This document shows, one piece after another, positions 33,323 through 42,447 of a stretch of 64,000 nt of DNA. The number at the start of each line of letters is the position of its first letter. The stretch's first letter is position 1. This DNA comes from Murimonas intestini (GTDB lineage: Bacteria > Bacillota > Clostridia > Lachnospirales > Lachnospiraceae). Below the pieces are notes generated by a model, which saw nothing but the letters and a program-made list of their open reading frames with translations, was not told where the DNA came from and did not search any database. The stretch covers positions 62,001 to 126,000 of the forward strand of contig NZ_JANKBI010000004.1 of NCBI RefSeq assembly GCF_024622195.1, written 5' to 3'. The translations under genes were made by a program, and so were the position numbers.

Positions 33323-34630
33323 TTACAGAGCGCTCATATCATGTGCGTCCTGGATGGACTCCATGTATTCCAGAGCTGTCATATCACCATTTAATAATGT
33401 CTGTACATTTTCCTGAGCAACTGTTGATGTCTCACTGTTCATAGTTGCTTCCCACCATGTGAATGCAGACTGTGCTTTTCCGATTTCATCCAGGACAACT
33501 TTTGTATATCCGCTTACAGAATCATCAGATACATCATATGTATATCCTTTTAAAGATCCCTGTTTTTCCATAGCTTCATTTCCGATATTCTCTACGAAAT
33601 ATTTCAGGAAATAGCTGCTTGCTTCGTCATATTTGTCTTTGCTGAAGCAGAGGATGTTTCCGCAGTTCATGGAGTACTCATCTGCCGGGCTGATTGTCTC
33701 ATCTACTACCGGTACATTGAAGAATCCGATTCCGTCTGCTCCTGCCAGGTTTTCAGATTCATTGTTCAGGTTAGATGTGAACCAGCTGCCGTTGTAGAAG
33801 ATCGCTGCATCACCGGACATAAGCATTGTGCCTGCTGTATTCATATCAACTGTTGTAACGCCTTCTCCGAAGTATCCTGCTGTTGCCCAGTCCTGGATCT
33901 TCTGAGCTGCTGCAACATATCCTTCGTCTGTATAGCTTGCCTCACCCTGGTCTGCTTTTGAAAGAGCGTCAGCTCCCATAGTACGTACTGCGTAAGCATT
34001 GATCAGACGTGTAACGCCCCATTTGTCAGATCCGCCTGCTGCAAGAGGCTGGATTCCTTTATCACTCAGAGTTTTAAGTACATCTTCGAATTCATCCCAT
34101 GTATTTGGAACTTCCACGCCTGCTTCCTCAAAGAGAGCCTTGTTGTACCAGAAGCCTTCTACGTTATGTCCAAGAGGAAGGTCATAGATCGTATCTGTGC
34201 CGGAAAGGTTCTTCAGAAGAGCTACTGCTGACGGATTCAGGTTGTCCTCGATACCGAGTGTCTTTAATTCAGCTCCCACGTCCACGATCTTGTCTGCTTC
34301 GATCAGCTCCACGATCGGCTTGCCTGCTTCATATACGAAGATGTCAGGAAGGTCATTAGAAGCTGCCAGTGTAGCAACCTTCTGTTTTAAGTTATCTGCT
34401 GATACCAGCTCATACTCATAGTTGAAATTCGGATTGATCTCTTTATACTGGTCACAGATAGATTTGATGAGCACGCCATTGTCATTGTCCTCTGCCCAGA
34501 TTGAAAGGATCTTGATTGTTTTCTCTAACTGAGGATCCTCAGTATTTTCAGCTGCAAGTGATACTGATCCGGCTGCCATTGTCATAATCATAGATGCAGA
34601 AAGCATTGTAGCAAGTAACTTTTTCTTCAT
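33323..34630 (-). CDS. ABC transporter sugar-binding protein without a lipobox
   Basis: 435 residues of the family 1 solute-binding type. The signal peptide MKKKLLATMLSASMIMTMA is followed by AGSVSLAAENTED, with no cysteine, so no lipid anchor is expected; signal peptidase I cleavage is. In a Gram-positive cell it would need another way to stay near the membrane. Mature segments such as GFFNVPVVD are typical. A possible operator lies upstream at 34752-34783. First gene of the importer operon. Confidence 0.9.
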   Translation of the reverse strand: MKKKLLATMLSASMIMTMAAGSVSLAAENTEDPQLEKTIKILSIWAEDNDNGVLIKSICDQYKEINPNFNYEYELVSADNLKQKVATLAASNDLPDIFVYEAGKPIVELIEADKIVDVGAELKTLGIEDNLNPSAVALLKNLSGTDTIYDLPLGHNVEGFWYNKALFEEAGVEVPNTWDEFEDVLKTLSDKGIQPLAAGGSDKWGVTRLINAYAVRTMGADALSKADQGEASYTDEGYVAAAQKIQDWATAGYFGEGVTTVDMNTAGTMLMSGDAAIFYNGSWFTSNLNNESENLAGADGIGFFNVPVVDETISPADEYSMNCGNILCFSKDKYDEASSYFLKYFVENIGNEAMEKQGSLKGYTYDVSDDSVSGYTKVVLDEIGKAQSAFTWWEATMNSETSTVAQENVQTLLNGDMTALEYMESIQDAHDMSAL

Positions 34631-34751
34631 TTTGTTTCCTCCCTAATTATACGTTGTTTTTAAGCATTTTCACGAATCACCTGCGCAGGTTTTTCTTATG
34701 TATGTATAATATCACATGGTTTTTTTATTTTAAAGTCAGGATTTTTTAATA

Positions 34752-34783
34752 ATATGTACAGATTTTATATATTCTGTACATAT
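34752..34783. promoter_or_regulatory. Inverted repeat, candidate operator for the YesN-type regulator
   Basis: Perfect 11-base arms ATATGTACAGA (34752-34762) and TCTGTACATAT (34773-34783) with a 10-base A/T spacer, so the centres are 21 bases apart, two helix turns. It lies between the regulator gene's stop (34801) and the binding-protein start (34630). No T-run follows, so it is not a terminator. The promoter after it has a -10 (TATTAT) but no good -35, suggesting an activator. Confidence 0.55.
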
Positions 34784-34800
34784 TTTGCCGTCATTTTCCT

Positions 34801-35853
34801 TTATTTCTTCATCCCCTTAAATTCACTCGGAGTCACTCCCACATGCTTTTTGAAGATATCGCAGAAGTACCTGTAGTTATTATAGCCTACCATCTCGCTC
34901 ACTTCCGCCACCTTATGGCCGTCCAGCAGATAGCCCTTGGCCTTCTCGATCCTCATCCCCGTCAGATACTTCACAAAACTCATGCCCACCTCTGATTTAA
35001 ACAGGATGCTCAGATACGCCGGATTCAGGCTTACCTGCTCTGCCAGCTCATTTAGTCCGAAATCCTCATTATAGTGGCTGTCAATATACTCCAGAAGCCT
35101 GCTGATGATCCTGTGGCTGCTGGCTGTCTTTCTGGATTCCAGAACCTCTGTCATCTGCTTTACCAGCTCTCTGATATACCCTGCTATCTGCTCCTCATTC
35201 TCACATTTCTCAAATTCAGAGTAGGAGACATGGATGCGCCTGTCACTCCTCTGGTCCACAAAGACCTCCACAGCTACGCAGATCATCCTGTAGGCTTCTT
35301 TCTTATATACATCTATATCAGAAGCGTAGCTTCCTATGAGACGCAGGTTCTCCTCCACCGCATCCGCGAATTCCCCTGCCTTCTCATCCAGTATGCTGCA
35401 GATCATAAGCTCTGTCCTGCCTTCCAGGGCAGTCCTGTATTTCCTGGCAGCATCCCTCTCTTTTTCTTTCTCTTCCTTCCTCTCATTTTCCGTATCGATC
35501 ATAGAGATCACTTCTGATACCTTCTCTATGGTCACAGGCTTGTCTATATAGCTCTTTACCCCAAGCGTCAGCGCCCTTCTGGCGTATTCAAACTCTGTAT
35601 ACCCGCTGATCACAATAAAACTGGTATCCGGCAGGAATTCCTTCGCCTCCTCTATGAGGGACAATCCGTCCAGACCAGGTATCCTGATATCTGTAATGAC
35701 AATGTCGGGCCTCTCTCTGCGTATCACTTCCAGGGCCTCTATTCCGTCATAAGCAAATCCCACCACCTCACAGTTGAGCTTCTCCCTCTGGATAATGGCC
35801 TTTATCCCCTCCACTACAATATACTCATCATCAATTACCACTAACCGGTGCAT
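34801..35853 (-). CDS. YesN-type response regulator (receiver plus AraC HTH)
   Basis: 350 residues. The receiver domain covers 1-120 with acceptor D55 (TDIRIPG) and IDDE at the N-terminus. A helical linker follows, then an AraC-type double HTH (~245-348) ending VTPSEFKGMKK. Its gene overlaps the sensor kinase gene by 23 bases. It likely activates the adjacent importer operon (binding protein at 34630) when phosphorylated. Confidence 0.93.
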   Translation of the reverse strand: MHRLVVIDDEYIVVEGIKAIIQREKLNCEVVGFAYDGIEALEVIRRERPDIVITDIRIPGLDGLSLIEEAKEFLPDTSFIVISGYTEFEYARRALTLGVKSYIDKPVTIEKVSEVISMIDTENERKEEKEKERDAARKYRTALEGRTELMICSILDEKAGEFADAVEENLRLIGSYASDIDVYKKEAYRMICVAVEVFVDQRSDRRIHVSYSEFEKCENEEQIAGYIRELVKQMTEVLESRKTASSHRIISRLLEYIDSHYNEDFGLNELAEQVSLNPAYLSILFKSEVGMSFVKYLTGMRIEKAKGYLLDGHKVAEVSEMVGYNNYRYFCDIFKKHVGVTPSEFKGMKK

Positions 35854-37606
35854 CTTTCTCCTCCTTTACTATCGGCAAAATAAAGGTTGCCGTTGTTCCC
35901 ACATTCACCTCACTTGTAAAGTTTACCGTATATCCGTCCCCATAAAACAGCCTGATGCGCTCTCTGATATTGCGTACTCCGTAGCCTTTCTCCAGCTCTG
36001 CCATATCCTTTATCCCCACACCATTGTCGCTCAGGATGAAATGCAGAGAATCACCGTCCCTGTATCCCTTCACGCTTATCCTTCCGTTTCCGCGTTTTGC
36101 CTCCAGGCCGTGGTACATGGAGTTTTCCACAACAGGCTGAAGGATAAAGCTGAGTATCTTCAGATCCATGATGTCCTCAGCCACGTCCAGCACAAATTCA
36201 AATCTCCCGTGATAACGCATGTTCTGGATCTTCATATAAGCCTTTATCTTCGCTATCTCGTCCTTAACATAGATCAGCTTGTTTCCCTGGTTCAGGCTCA
36301 GTTTAAAGGTGTCAGACAGCGCCATGACCATCTCCGCCATATCGTCAGCATTGTGGATGACCGCCATAAAATAGAGTGAATCCAGAGTATTATAAAGGAA
36401 ATGTGGATTGATCTGGGACTGGAGGAGCAGCAGCTCCGCCTCCCTCTCCTTGATCTCAGTATTCAGCAGGCGTTCGCGCAGCTCCAGATTATTTGTCACC
36501 ATGCCCTTGAATTTATTTCCTATCTTACCGATCTCACTGTCGTCAAACTCCGCCTCTATCTTATAATTTCCTTCACCCACTGCCTCAATAGTCTTCTCCA
36601 GGGCATCCAGCGGATGGATGATCCTCCTTGAGATAGCAGCTGATACATAGAAACTGAAAGCTATCAGGCTGATACCCGCCAAAAGCGTGATCCATCCTAT
36701 ATAACTGCTGTCATGGCTCAGTTCGCTCTTTTCAATTACATTTATGATCTCCCAGCCTGTAGTTATATTCTGGTAAGCGCTGTACAGATATCTGTTCTCC
36801 CTGTCTTCCGTATAATCTTCAAGGATATCGTCCTTCGCTTCCTGGGCGCCATTATAATAGACAAGGGGGACAGGGGCCTCCCCATCCCATTTCGTCTTCT
36901 GCACATCAAGTATCATATACCTGTTAGTGACATATCCTTCATTTTTTGTGCCAAATGCCTTCTCAAACATAGTCTTCCTGGTATTCAGCACAAGATACCC
37001 CATAGTCTTGTGGCTGTACGGATTGATGAGCATCTTGACCATGGAGAAGCAGTCATTCGCCTCATCATCATAGAGCACATTATAACCGAAGAAGACTTCC
37101 TTTCCCCGTGCCTCCCCGGCTGTCTCTACCCAGTCCTCTTCCAGGATATTGTCCGTTCTGTAGTAATGGTTTACTTTCGACGTAGTCCTGCTGTTCTTTG
37201 TATAATAGCGCATGTTTCCATTACTGTTCACCACCAGAGCTGACTGGATAGCTGATTCATATGACACGATCTCGCCCAGTATGCGTTCCAGCTTCAGGTT
37301 GTTGTAGCTGGAAAAATATGCATTAGTGCTCGTCTCATTCTCCATAACATCCACAAAACTCTCATCTGTCAAAAGCCCCCTGGACTGTTCGATCATGGGC
37401 TTTAGCTGGATATCTATGATATTGCTGGAGACCTGAAGGTTATTCAGGTGCAGATTCTGGTAATTATTCTCCATTGTTTTTTTAGACAGGATAAATATGA
37501 CAACGCCAAGAACAGCCGTTGTCAGGATCGACACGACTGCCATTGACCAGAATATTTGATTTCTGATGCTGAGACCACGCATTTTTTTAACCCACTTTTT
37601 CATCAT
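35831..37606 (-). CDS. YesM-type sensor histidine kinase
   Basis: About 591 residues. One span near 15-40, an extracellular Cache-like sensor domain to ~295, a second span ~305-323, a HAMP segment (~325-378), then SQINPHFLYNTLDSL with acceptor H402 (H413 if counted from the longer frame). The GHKL ATPase domain follows (VENSMYHGLEAK, DNGVGI, GYGVRNIRERI). It senses an extracellular ligand, probably the imported sugar. GAGGG precedes two adjacent ATGs at 37606 and 37603. It overlaps the regulator gene and follows the fusion gene by 44 bases. Confidence 0.92.
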   Translation of the reverse strand: MMKKWVKKMRGLSIRNQIFWSMAVVSILTTAVLGVVIFILSKKTMENNYQNLHLNNLQVSSNIIDIQLKPMIEQSRGLLTDESFVDVMENETSTNAYFSSYNNLKLERILGEIVSYESAIQSALVVNSNGNMRYYTKNSRTTSKVNHYYRTDNILEEDWVETAGEARGKEVFFGYNVLYDDEANDCFSMVKMLINPYSHKTMGYLVLNTRKTMFEKAFGTKNEGYVTNRYMILDVQKTKWDGEAPVPLVYYNGAQEAKDDILEDYTEDRENRYLYSAYQNITTGWEIINVIEKSELSHDSSYIGWITLLAGISLIAFSFYVSAAISRRIIHPLDALEKTIEAVGEGNYKIEAEFDDSEIGKIGNKFKGMVTNNLELRERLLNTEIKEREAELLLLQSQINPHFLYNTLDSLYFMAVIHNADDMAEMVMALSDTFKLSLNQGNKLIYVKDEIAKIKAYMKIQNMRYHGRFEFVLDVAEDIMDLKILSFILQPVVENSMYHGLEAKRGNGRISVKGYRDGDSLHFILSDNGVGIKDMAELEKGYGVRNIRERIRLFYGDGYTVNFTSEVNVGTTATFILPIVKEEKDAPVSGN

Positions 37607-37650
37607 TCCCTCATATCCGGGAAGCAGGCCTTCTCCCAAAGCCTTCCGCG

Positions 37651-39894
37651 CTATCTGATCTTCTTTACAGATGAAATGATCTCGCGCACTTCGTCAGGAG
37701 AAGCCACTTCCAGGTCCATTTCTCTCACCAGTCTTACAAGCTTCTCTACCAGTTCATAATTATATACTGCATCCCTGTCATTTGACAAGAAGCGGCTGTC
37801 TTCGAATCCGATCCTCACAAGAGACGCTCCCATGGCGATGGCAGCTGCAAGGAAGGTCCAGTTATCCCTTCCAAAATGCGTCACACCCCACAGACATCCC
37901 TCGGGCACAAATGAACGGAAGGCGGCAAGCGCTTCTATGGTGGGCTGCATCCCTCCCTTATGGCCGAAGACCAGGTTAAACCATACCGGGGTCCTGTAGG
38001 GCACTTCCTCAAATACAAGTTTCATATTGTTGATCATGCCGATATCAAAAACTTCTATTTCCGGAATCACATTCTTTTCATAACATTGGCCCGCGCAATA
38101 GCGGATATCATCAAAGGAATTTACATAGACAGCTTCCCCCAGGTTGGTGGAGCCTCCATTGAGTGACCCGCTCTCGGCCCACTTATAGTCAAGGGGATTG
38201 CAGCGCTGCACAATGTCCATGTCAGAGATTCCTCCTGTTGATACCTGGATAACGACATCCCGCTTTGCACGTATCATGTCGAGGGCCTCGGTCATATTGG
38301 TGATATCAGGCGTCAGAACGCCCTCCCTCGTCTTACAGTGGAGATGGCAGATGCCTGCCCCAAGATCAATACACTTTGCCACGTCCTCCGCCAGCTCTTC
38401 CGGCACAAGCGGTTCCGGACCTGCCACCGGGGCTACTGATATCATAATTTTCCTTTTGCTGCTGCTCAATTCCTTCACCACCTTTTTCAGAGTATCTGCC
38501 TCACCTACATTTCCAGGGAAGATCACATAAGGTATCCCCGGAAATTTACTGCCCTCATCTGTCTTCCACACAGGAATGCCCGGCTGCACCTGACCCAACA
38601 CCCACGCCCGCTTCACGCCCAGGGCCTTTACGCCTATGTCACTTGATGTGATCCCGCCCTTTGCCACCACAAAGGCAGGGCGCACACTAAGCCTTCCCAC
38701 CAGCTGCTGCACAGCTTCCGAGATCCTCACTGAACGCAGGAGCGCCGCTTCCTTCGTATCATTTTCCAGCGTCAGCAGGCGGCGTTTTGTGTATATCACC
38801 ACGCTCCTGCCCTGCCTGATAAGAGCCTCCGCCCGGGCCACCTTAGACTCTGTCTCCTGTTCAAGCCCGTCTTCAAGGACAAGATCAGAGTTAAACTCCA
38901 TAAATTCCAGATTTTTCAGTTCTCTTAAATTCTGCAGCTGCTGTGTAGTCTTAGCTGTATGAGAGCCGATCACTACTATGCCTCCGTGCACTGCAGATCC
39001 CCCTGTCATCTCCCGGCGTTTCAGAAGAGGACGGCTGCTGATCCCACCAACAGCCTTCACAAAATCAGCTGCCGTGCGGAACAGGAAATCCTTTCCCGCA
39101 GCCATAGCCCGGTACAGGGCAGTGCAGAATACTTCCAGGTCCTCAGGCTCTGTGGCATTGACTATGATTTTACTAAATCCCTCTGCCGCCATAAGTTTCT
39201 GATAAACAGATTCTATATCTGCATTTTTCAATTCCTCAAGGGTTATGGCAGTCACTGATTCTGCCGGATATTTTCCTTTTGTCTTTTCTTCTATGTATTC
39301 CCTTAAGTCGGAACTGCTGTACCCGAAGGTCTTATCCCCTGCAAATTCAGTCTCTCCCGCGGGAACCAGCTCATCTCCATATTTTACATAGTGCACATTT
39401 CCAACAGTGAACCTTCCGCCTGCCTTAAAGAAGGGTATCATGATCTCTCCGTCAGCGCTCTTTCTGCTGCATTTCACCAAAGTATCATTTAAGATCCCTG
39501 TCTCCAACGGGAAATGACCGCGCAGGGTGGAATCCCCTCTGCTGATGACAGCGTAGGGAATACCTGCCTTCCTGGCGGCCTTATCTACATTCCTTGCTAT
39601 TTCCTCATGTACCCTGGAGGTCTCTTCCTCAGTCATTCCCCTGGAATTGGTTAATATATAAAACAGCTTTTCCTTTTCTGCAAACCCTCTTTCCAGGCTC
39701 TCCTCCGACCAGTCCGTATAGACAGCCACATCATGCACCGCCTGGACTCCTGTGGGATCGTCATCCAGAACCACAAATTTTACCGGGCTCTTTCTGATCT
39801 CCCTCTGCAGTTCTTCCCTGACTGCCTCTGCCTGGCTTTCAGGGTCTTCTGCTCTGTATTTTTCAATGATCTCTTTGTAAGATAAATGCTTCAT
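37651..39894 (-). CDS. DUF1537 acid-sugar kinase fused to a DUF849/BKACE domain
   Basis: 747 residues. Residues ~35-460 form a four-carbon acid sugar kinase (DUF1537; DDDPTGVQ near 44-51, SRGDSTLRGHFPLE, GGITSSDIG). Residues ~475-747 form a BKACE-like domain (DUF849, beta-keto acid cleavage; MISVAPVAGPEP, LHCKTREG, FGHKGGM, FGRDNW). Such kinases phosphorylate C4 sugar acids, and BKACE enzymes cleave beta-keto acids with acetyl-CoA; joining them suggests one route. It leads the transcript that carries the YesMN system, so regulator and enzyme are co-expressed. Substrate unknown. Confidence 0.88.
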   Translation of the reverse strand: MKHLSYKEIIEKYRAEDPESQAEAVREELQREIRKSPVKFVVLDDDPTGVQAVHDVAVYTDWSEESLERGFAEKEKLFYILTNSRGMTEEETSRVHEEIARNVDKAARKAGIPYAVISRGDSTLRGHFPLETGILNDTLVKCSRKSADGEIMIPFFKAGGRFTVGNVHYVKYGDELVPAGETEFAGDKTFGYSSSDLREYIEEKTKGKYPAESVTAITLEELKNADIESVYQKLMAAEGFSKIIVNATEPEDLEVFCTALYRAMAAGKDFLFRTAADFVKAVGGISSRPLLKRREMTGGSAVHGGIVVIGSHTAKTTQQLQNLRELKNLEFMEFNSDLVLEDGLEQETESKVARAEALIRQGRSVVIYTKRRLLTLENDTKEAALLRSVRISEAVQQLVGRLSVRPAFVVAKGGITSSDIGVKALGVKRAWVLGQVQPGIPVWKTDEGSKFPGIPYVIFPGNVGEADTLKKVVKELSSSKRKIMISVAPVAGPEPLVPEELAEDVAKCIDLGAGICHLHCKTREGVLTPDITNMTEALDMIRAKRDVVIQVSTGGISDMDIVQRCNPLDYKWAESGSLNGGSTNLGEAVYVNSFDDIRYCAGQCYEKNVIPEIEVFDIGMINNMKLVFEEVPYRTPVWFNLVFGHKGGMQPTIEALAAFRSFVPEGCLWGVTHFGRDNWTFLAAAIAMGASLVRIGFEDSRFLSNDRDAVYNYELVEKLVRLVREMDLEVASPDEVREIISSVKKIR

Positions 39895-39921
39895 TTCGTC
39901 CTCCCTGTCTCTGCTTCAAAC

Positions 39922-40015
39922 TTTTCCACATTTTTTTGCGGTTAATGCACACCTTTATGCACTTTTACACATAGTTTTCCACATTATCCCTATTGTTTCT
40001 AGTATAATATCCACA
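39922..40015. repeat. Cluster of DnaA-box-like 9-mers
   Basis: Plus-strand TTTTCCACA (39922-39930 and 39975-39983) and TTTTACACA (39963-39971) fit the TTWTNCACA consensus exactly. One-mismatch copies are at 39943-39951, 39955-39963 and 40007-40015. All point the same way, within 94 bases. No dnaA or dnaN is present, so it is not obviously oriC; the boxes lie in the leader of the fusion gene. Confidence 0.4.
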
Positions 40016-40029
40016 TTTTCTTCTTACAA
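40001..40029 (-). promoter_or_regulatory. Promoter of the fusion gene / YesMN transcript
   Basis: On the minus strand TTGTAA (40024-40029) and TATACT (40001-40006) are 17 bases apart, about 105 bases before the ATG at 39894. The leader carries the DnaA-box-like repeats, so binding there could affect expression. Confidence 0.5.
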
Positions 40030-40082
40030 GTTCATTTTATTCAGTATTTTGTACAAGTTTTTTAGGTATTTAAAAATCCTGG

Positions 40083-40760
40083 CTACTGAGCCGGTACAAA
40101 TCCGTTTTCAATCATCTGGTTTACCACCTGCTGCTGCCTCTCCTTTGCCAGCTCCGGGTTCACCCTGGGGTCATAGACGGAAGGAGCGTTGGGTATCCCA
40201 GCCAGCATGGTGCATTCATCGTCTGTCAGATACCTGGGCTCTTTTCCGAAATATCCCTCGCTGGCCTCTCCCACCCCGTAATATCCGCTGCCGAAATATA
40301 TGGTGTTTACATATAATTCCAGTATCTCATCCTTTGTATAATGTCTCTCCAGGTCAAAAGCGGCAAATACTTCCGCTGCCTTTCTTGTCATCTCCTTTTC
40401 CTGAGTAAAATACAGGTTTTTAGCCAGCTGCTGCGTGATCGTACTCCCGCCCTCCACAAAAGAGAGCGCCTTCACATTATTGACTACAGCTCTTCCGATG
40501 GCTATGATATCGATTCCAAAGTGGTCATAAAACCTGTGGTCTTCTACTGCCACTACAGCCTCTAAATATGTCAGGGGCATGTCCTTTATACTTGTATAAC
40601 CCGGCTGTGACCTGATCTCATCCACCTTTGCCTCCAGGCTCTGCGCGGCCTCTGCCTTATGGTACATCTGATATCCCTGGTAAGCGAAATATCCGCACAC
40701 GCAGATACAGATTAAAAAAAGTACTGCCGCAATTTTACCTACTGCTTTTAATATTCTCAT
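40083..40760 (-). CDS. Monofunctional peptidoglycan glycosyltransferase (GT51)
   Basis: About 225 residues: an N-terminal membrane anchor (residues ~8-28), then a GT51 domain with catalytic E73 in VAVEDHRFYDHFG and the following motifs GGSTITQQLAKNL, RKAAEVFAAFDLE, ILELYVNTIYFG and AGIPNAPSVYDPR. It has no transpeptidase domain. It polymerises lipid II into glycan strands. AAAGGAGG lies 5-6 bases before the ATG at 40760; the longer frame to 40781 has no site. It is 100 bases after the hydrogenase gene on the same strand. Confidence 0.92.
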   Translation of the reverse strand: MRILKAVGKIAAVLFLICICVCGYFAYQGYQMYHKAEAAQSLEAKVDEIRSQPGYTSIKDMPLTYLEAVVAVEDHRFYDHFGIDIIAIGRAVVNNVKALSFVEGGSTITQQLAKNLYFTQEKEMTRKAAEVFAAFDLERHYTKDEILELYVNTIYFGSGYYGVGEASEGYFGKEPRYLTDDECTMLAGIPNAPSVYDPRVNPELAKERQQQVVNQMIENGFVPAQ

Positions 40761-40859
40761 ATAAACCTCCTTTTTCTGCACGAAAACACCTCGCGGAACA
40801 TTGAAAGGCTGAACTGTTACTGCGGCAGTACTCTGTCAAATCCCATGCAGGCCAGATAC

Positions 40860-42230
40860 TTAGCCCAAGTCAGCGCTCCTGTCCTGATATACAGTATGGA
40901 GCATCTTCTCGGCAAGTCCGCTTAACGGTTTTCCGTAAAATTCTTTATAAAGAGCCAGGATTTCTTCATTTTCATGGCTCTTTCTCACCTTCATGGTTCT
41001 ATCCCTGTTGTACAGACTCGCAATCCTTTTATACCGCAGCACATCACCCTGGAAGTTTTTATCCTTGGGCTGTCCGCCGCCTCCGATGCACCCGCCCGGA
41101 CATGTCATTACTTCGATAAAATGGTAGTTTTTCTCTCCTGACTTGACACTCTCTATTACTCTGCGCACATTACCTGTTCCATATACCACAGCTACATTCA
41201 CTGTCATATCCCCAACCAGCAGGCTGGCCTCCTTCACTCCGTCCATTCCTCTGACCGGAGTCAATTCATACAGCTGGGATGGAGCCTCTTCTTTTGTTAT
41301 GTATTCATAAGCAGTCCTCAGGGCCGCTTCCATAACACCGCCTGTATTCCCGAATATGACCCCTGCGCCGGAGCCCTGTCCCATCAGTCTGTCAAATTCT
41401 GCCGGCTGTACAGAAGCAAAATCAATCCCTTCTTCTCTGGCCCACATTGCAGCCTCTCTTGTTGTGATGACATGGTCCATATCCCTGATACCTTCTTTTC
41501 CCAGATACTCTCCGGCTGCCTTCATCTCGTCCCTGCGGATCTCAAATTTTTTAGCAGTGCAGGGGGTCAATGCCACATTTACGATCCGCTCCGGGTCGAT
41601 CCCCATCTTCTGTGCAAAATAAGTCTTAATCGTAGGTCCCTGCATTCCGATCGGGCTTTTTGCAGTGGAGATATTCGGCAATATTTCAGGATAGTATGTC
41701 TCCGCAAACTTAACCCATGCAGGACAGCAGCTGGTAAACTGCGGCAGCGGTCCGCTCCCTTCCGTAATCCTTGAGATAAGTTCGCTGGCTTCTTCCATGA
41801 TCGTAAGATCTGCTGCAAAATTTGTGTCCAGCACATAATCTGCACCCAGCGCTTTCAGAAGTCCCACCATACGTCCCTCTACAAAACTGCCGTCCTCCAT
41901 TCCAAATTCTTCTCCCAGAGATGCCCTGACAGACGGGGATGTGCTGACGATCACGATCTTTTCCTTATCCTGTACCGCTTCTCTTACCTGCCGGTACTCG
42001 AATACCTCTGTGATGCTTTCCACAGGACAGACATTCGCACACTGCCCGCAGTTTATACAGATAGCTCTGTCATTTGTTTTTGCAAGATCATACATTCCCA
42101 GCACTGAGATATAATCCTCACACATCCTTTTACACTGCCCGCATTTGATGCATTTTTCCTCGTGTCTCATGATTGCCGGATTGTCACTGTCAATAGGTAC
42201 CCTTATTTCCGTTGATAAATGTCTGCTCAT
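40860..42230 (-). CDS. [FeFe] hydrogenase-type iron-only protein
   Basis: 456 residues. Two 4Fe-4S motifs lie near the N-terminus (C27-x2-C30-x2-C33-x3-C37 and C58-x2-C61-x2-C64-x3-C68). The H-cluster motifs are L1 TSCCPAW (C168, C169), L2 TPCTAKKFE (C224) and L3 EVMTCPGGCIGGGGQP near 390. All four H-cluster cysteines are present. L1 has Ala where many enzymes have Gly, and L2 starts Thr where the common form is Met, as in the less-studied group B. It would produce or oxidise H2, or sense it. No maturation genes are nearby. Confidence 0.92.
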   Translation of the reverse strand: MSRHLSTEIRVPIDSDNPAIMRHEEKCIKCGQCKRMCEDYISVLGMYDLAKTNDRAICINCGQCANVCPVESITEVFEYRQVREAVQDKEKIVIVSTSPSVRASLGEEFGMEDGSFVEGRMVGLLKALGADYVLDTNFAADLTIMEEASELISRITEGSGPLPQFTSCCPAWVKFAETYYPEILPNISTAKSPIGMQGPTIKTYFAQKMGIDPERIVNVALTPCTAKKFEIRRDEMKAAGEYLGKEGIRDMDHVITTREAAMWAREEGIDFASVQPAEFDRLMGQGSGAGVIFGNTGGVMEAALRTAYEYITKEEAPSQLYELTPVRGMDGVKEASLLVGDMTVNVAVVYGTGNVRRVIESVKSGEKNYHFIEVMTCPGGCIGGGGQPKDKNFQGDVLRYKRIASLYNRDRTMKVRKSHENEEILALYKEFYGKPLSGLAEKMLHTVYQDRSADLG

Positions 42231-42251
42231 AGTTGACCTCCCTTAATATAA

Positions 42252-42297
42252 TAGTAATAATTACTATTATTGTAACTGTATTATTGGAGTCTGTCAA
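42252..42297 (-). promoter_or_regulatory. Promoter and Fur/PerR-like box of the hydrogenase
   Basis: On the minus strand TTGACA (42292-42297) and TACAAT (42269-42274) are 17 bases apart. Just downstream, at the predicted transcription start, is TAGTAATAATTACTA (42252-42266), a perfect 7-1-7 palindrome of the Fur-family form (PerR box TTATAATNATTATAA). A repressor bound there would block initiation. Confidence 0.6.
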
Positions 42298-42447
42298 CAT
42301 CTTTTGCCATAATCCGGCATTTTAATTGTCACAGTTAGTTAATATAATGCTGGACCTCTGCTTTTTTATCTTCATGATTTTATTATAGCCTAAATTGTTT
42401 CCTCCGTATAGATTTGAGTACAAAATTCCGGGGCCAGCAGCATATAT

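Noticed and set aside
39922..40015. Replication origin
   Set aside because: The DnaA-box-like cluster has no adjacent dnaA, dnaN or A/T-rich unwinding element in the expected layout.
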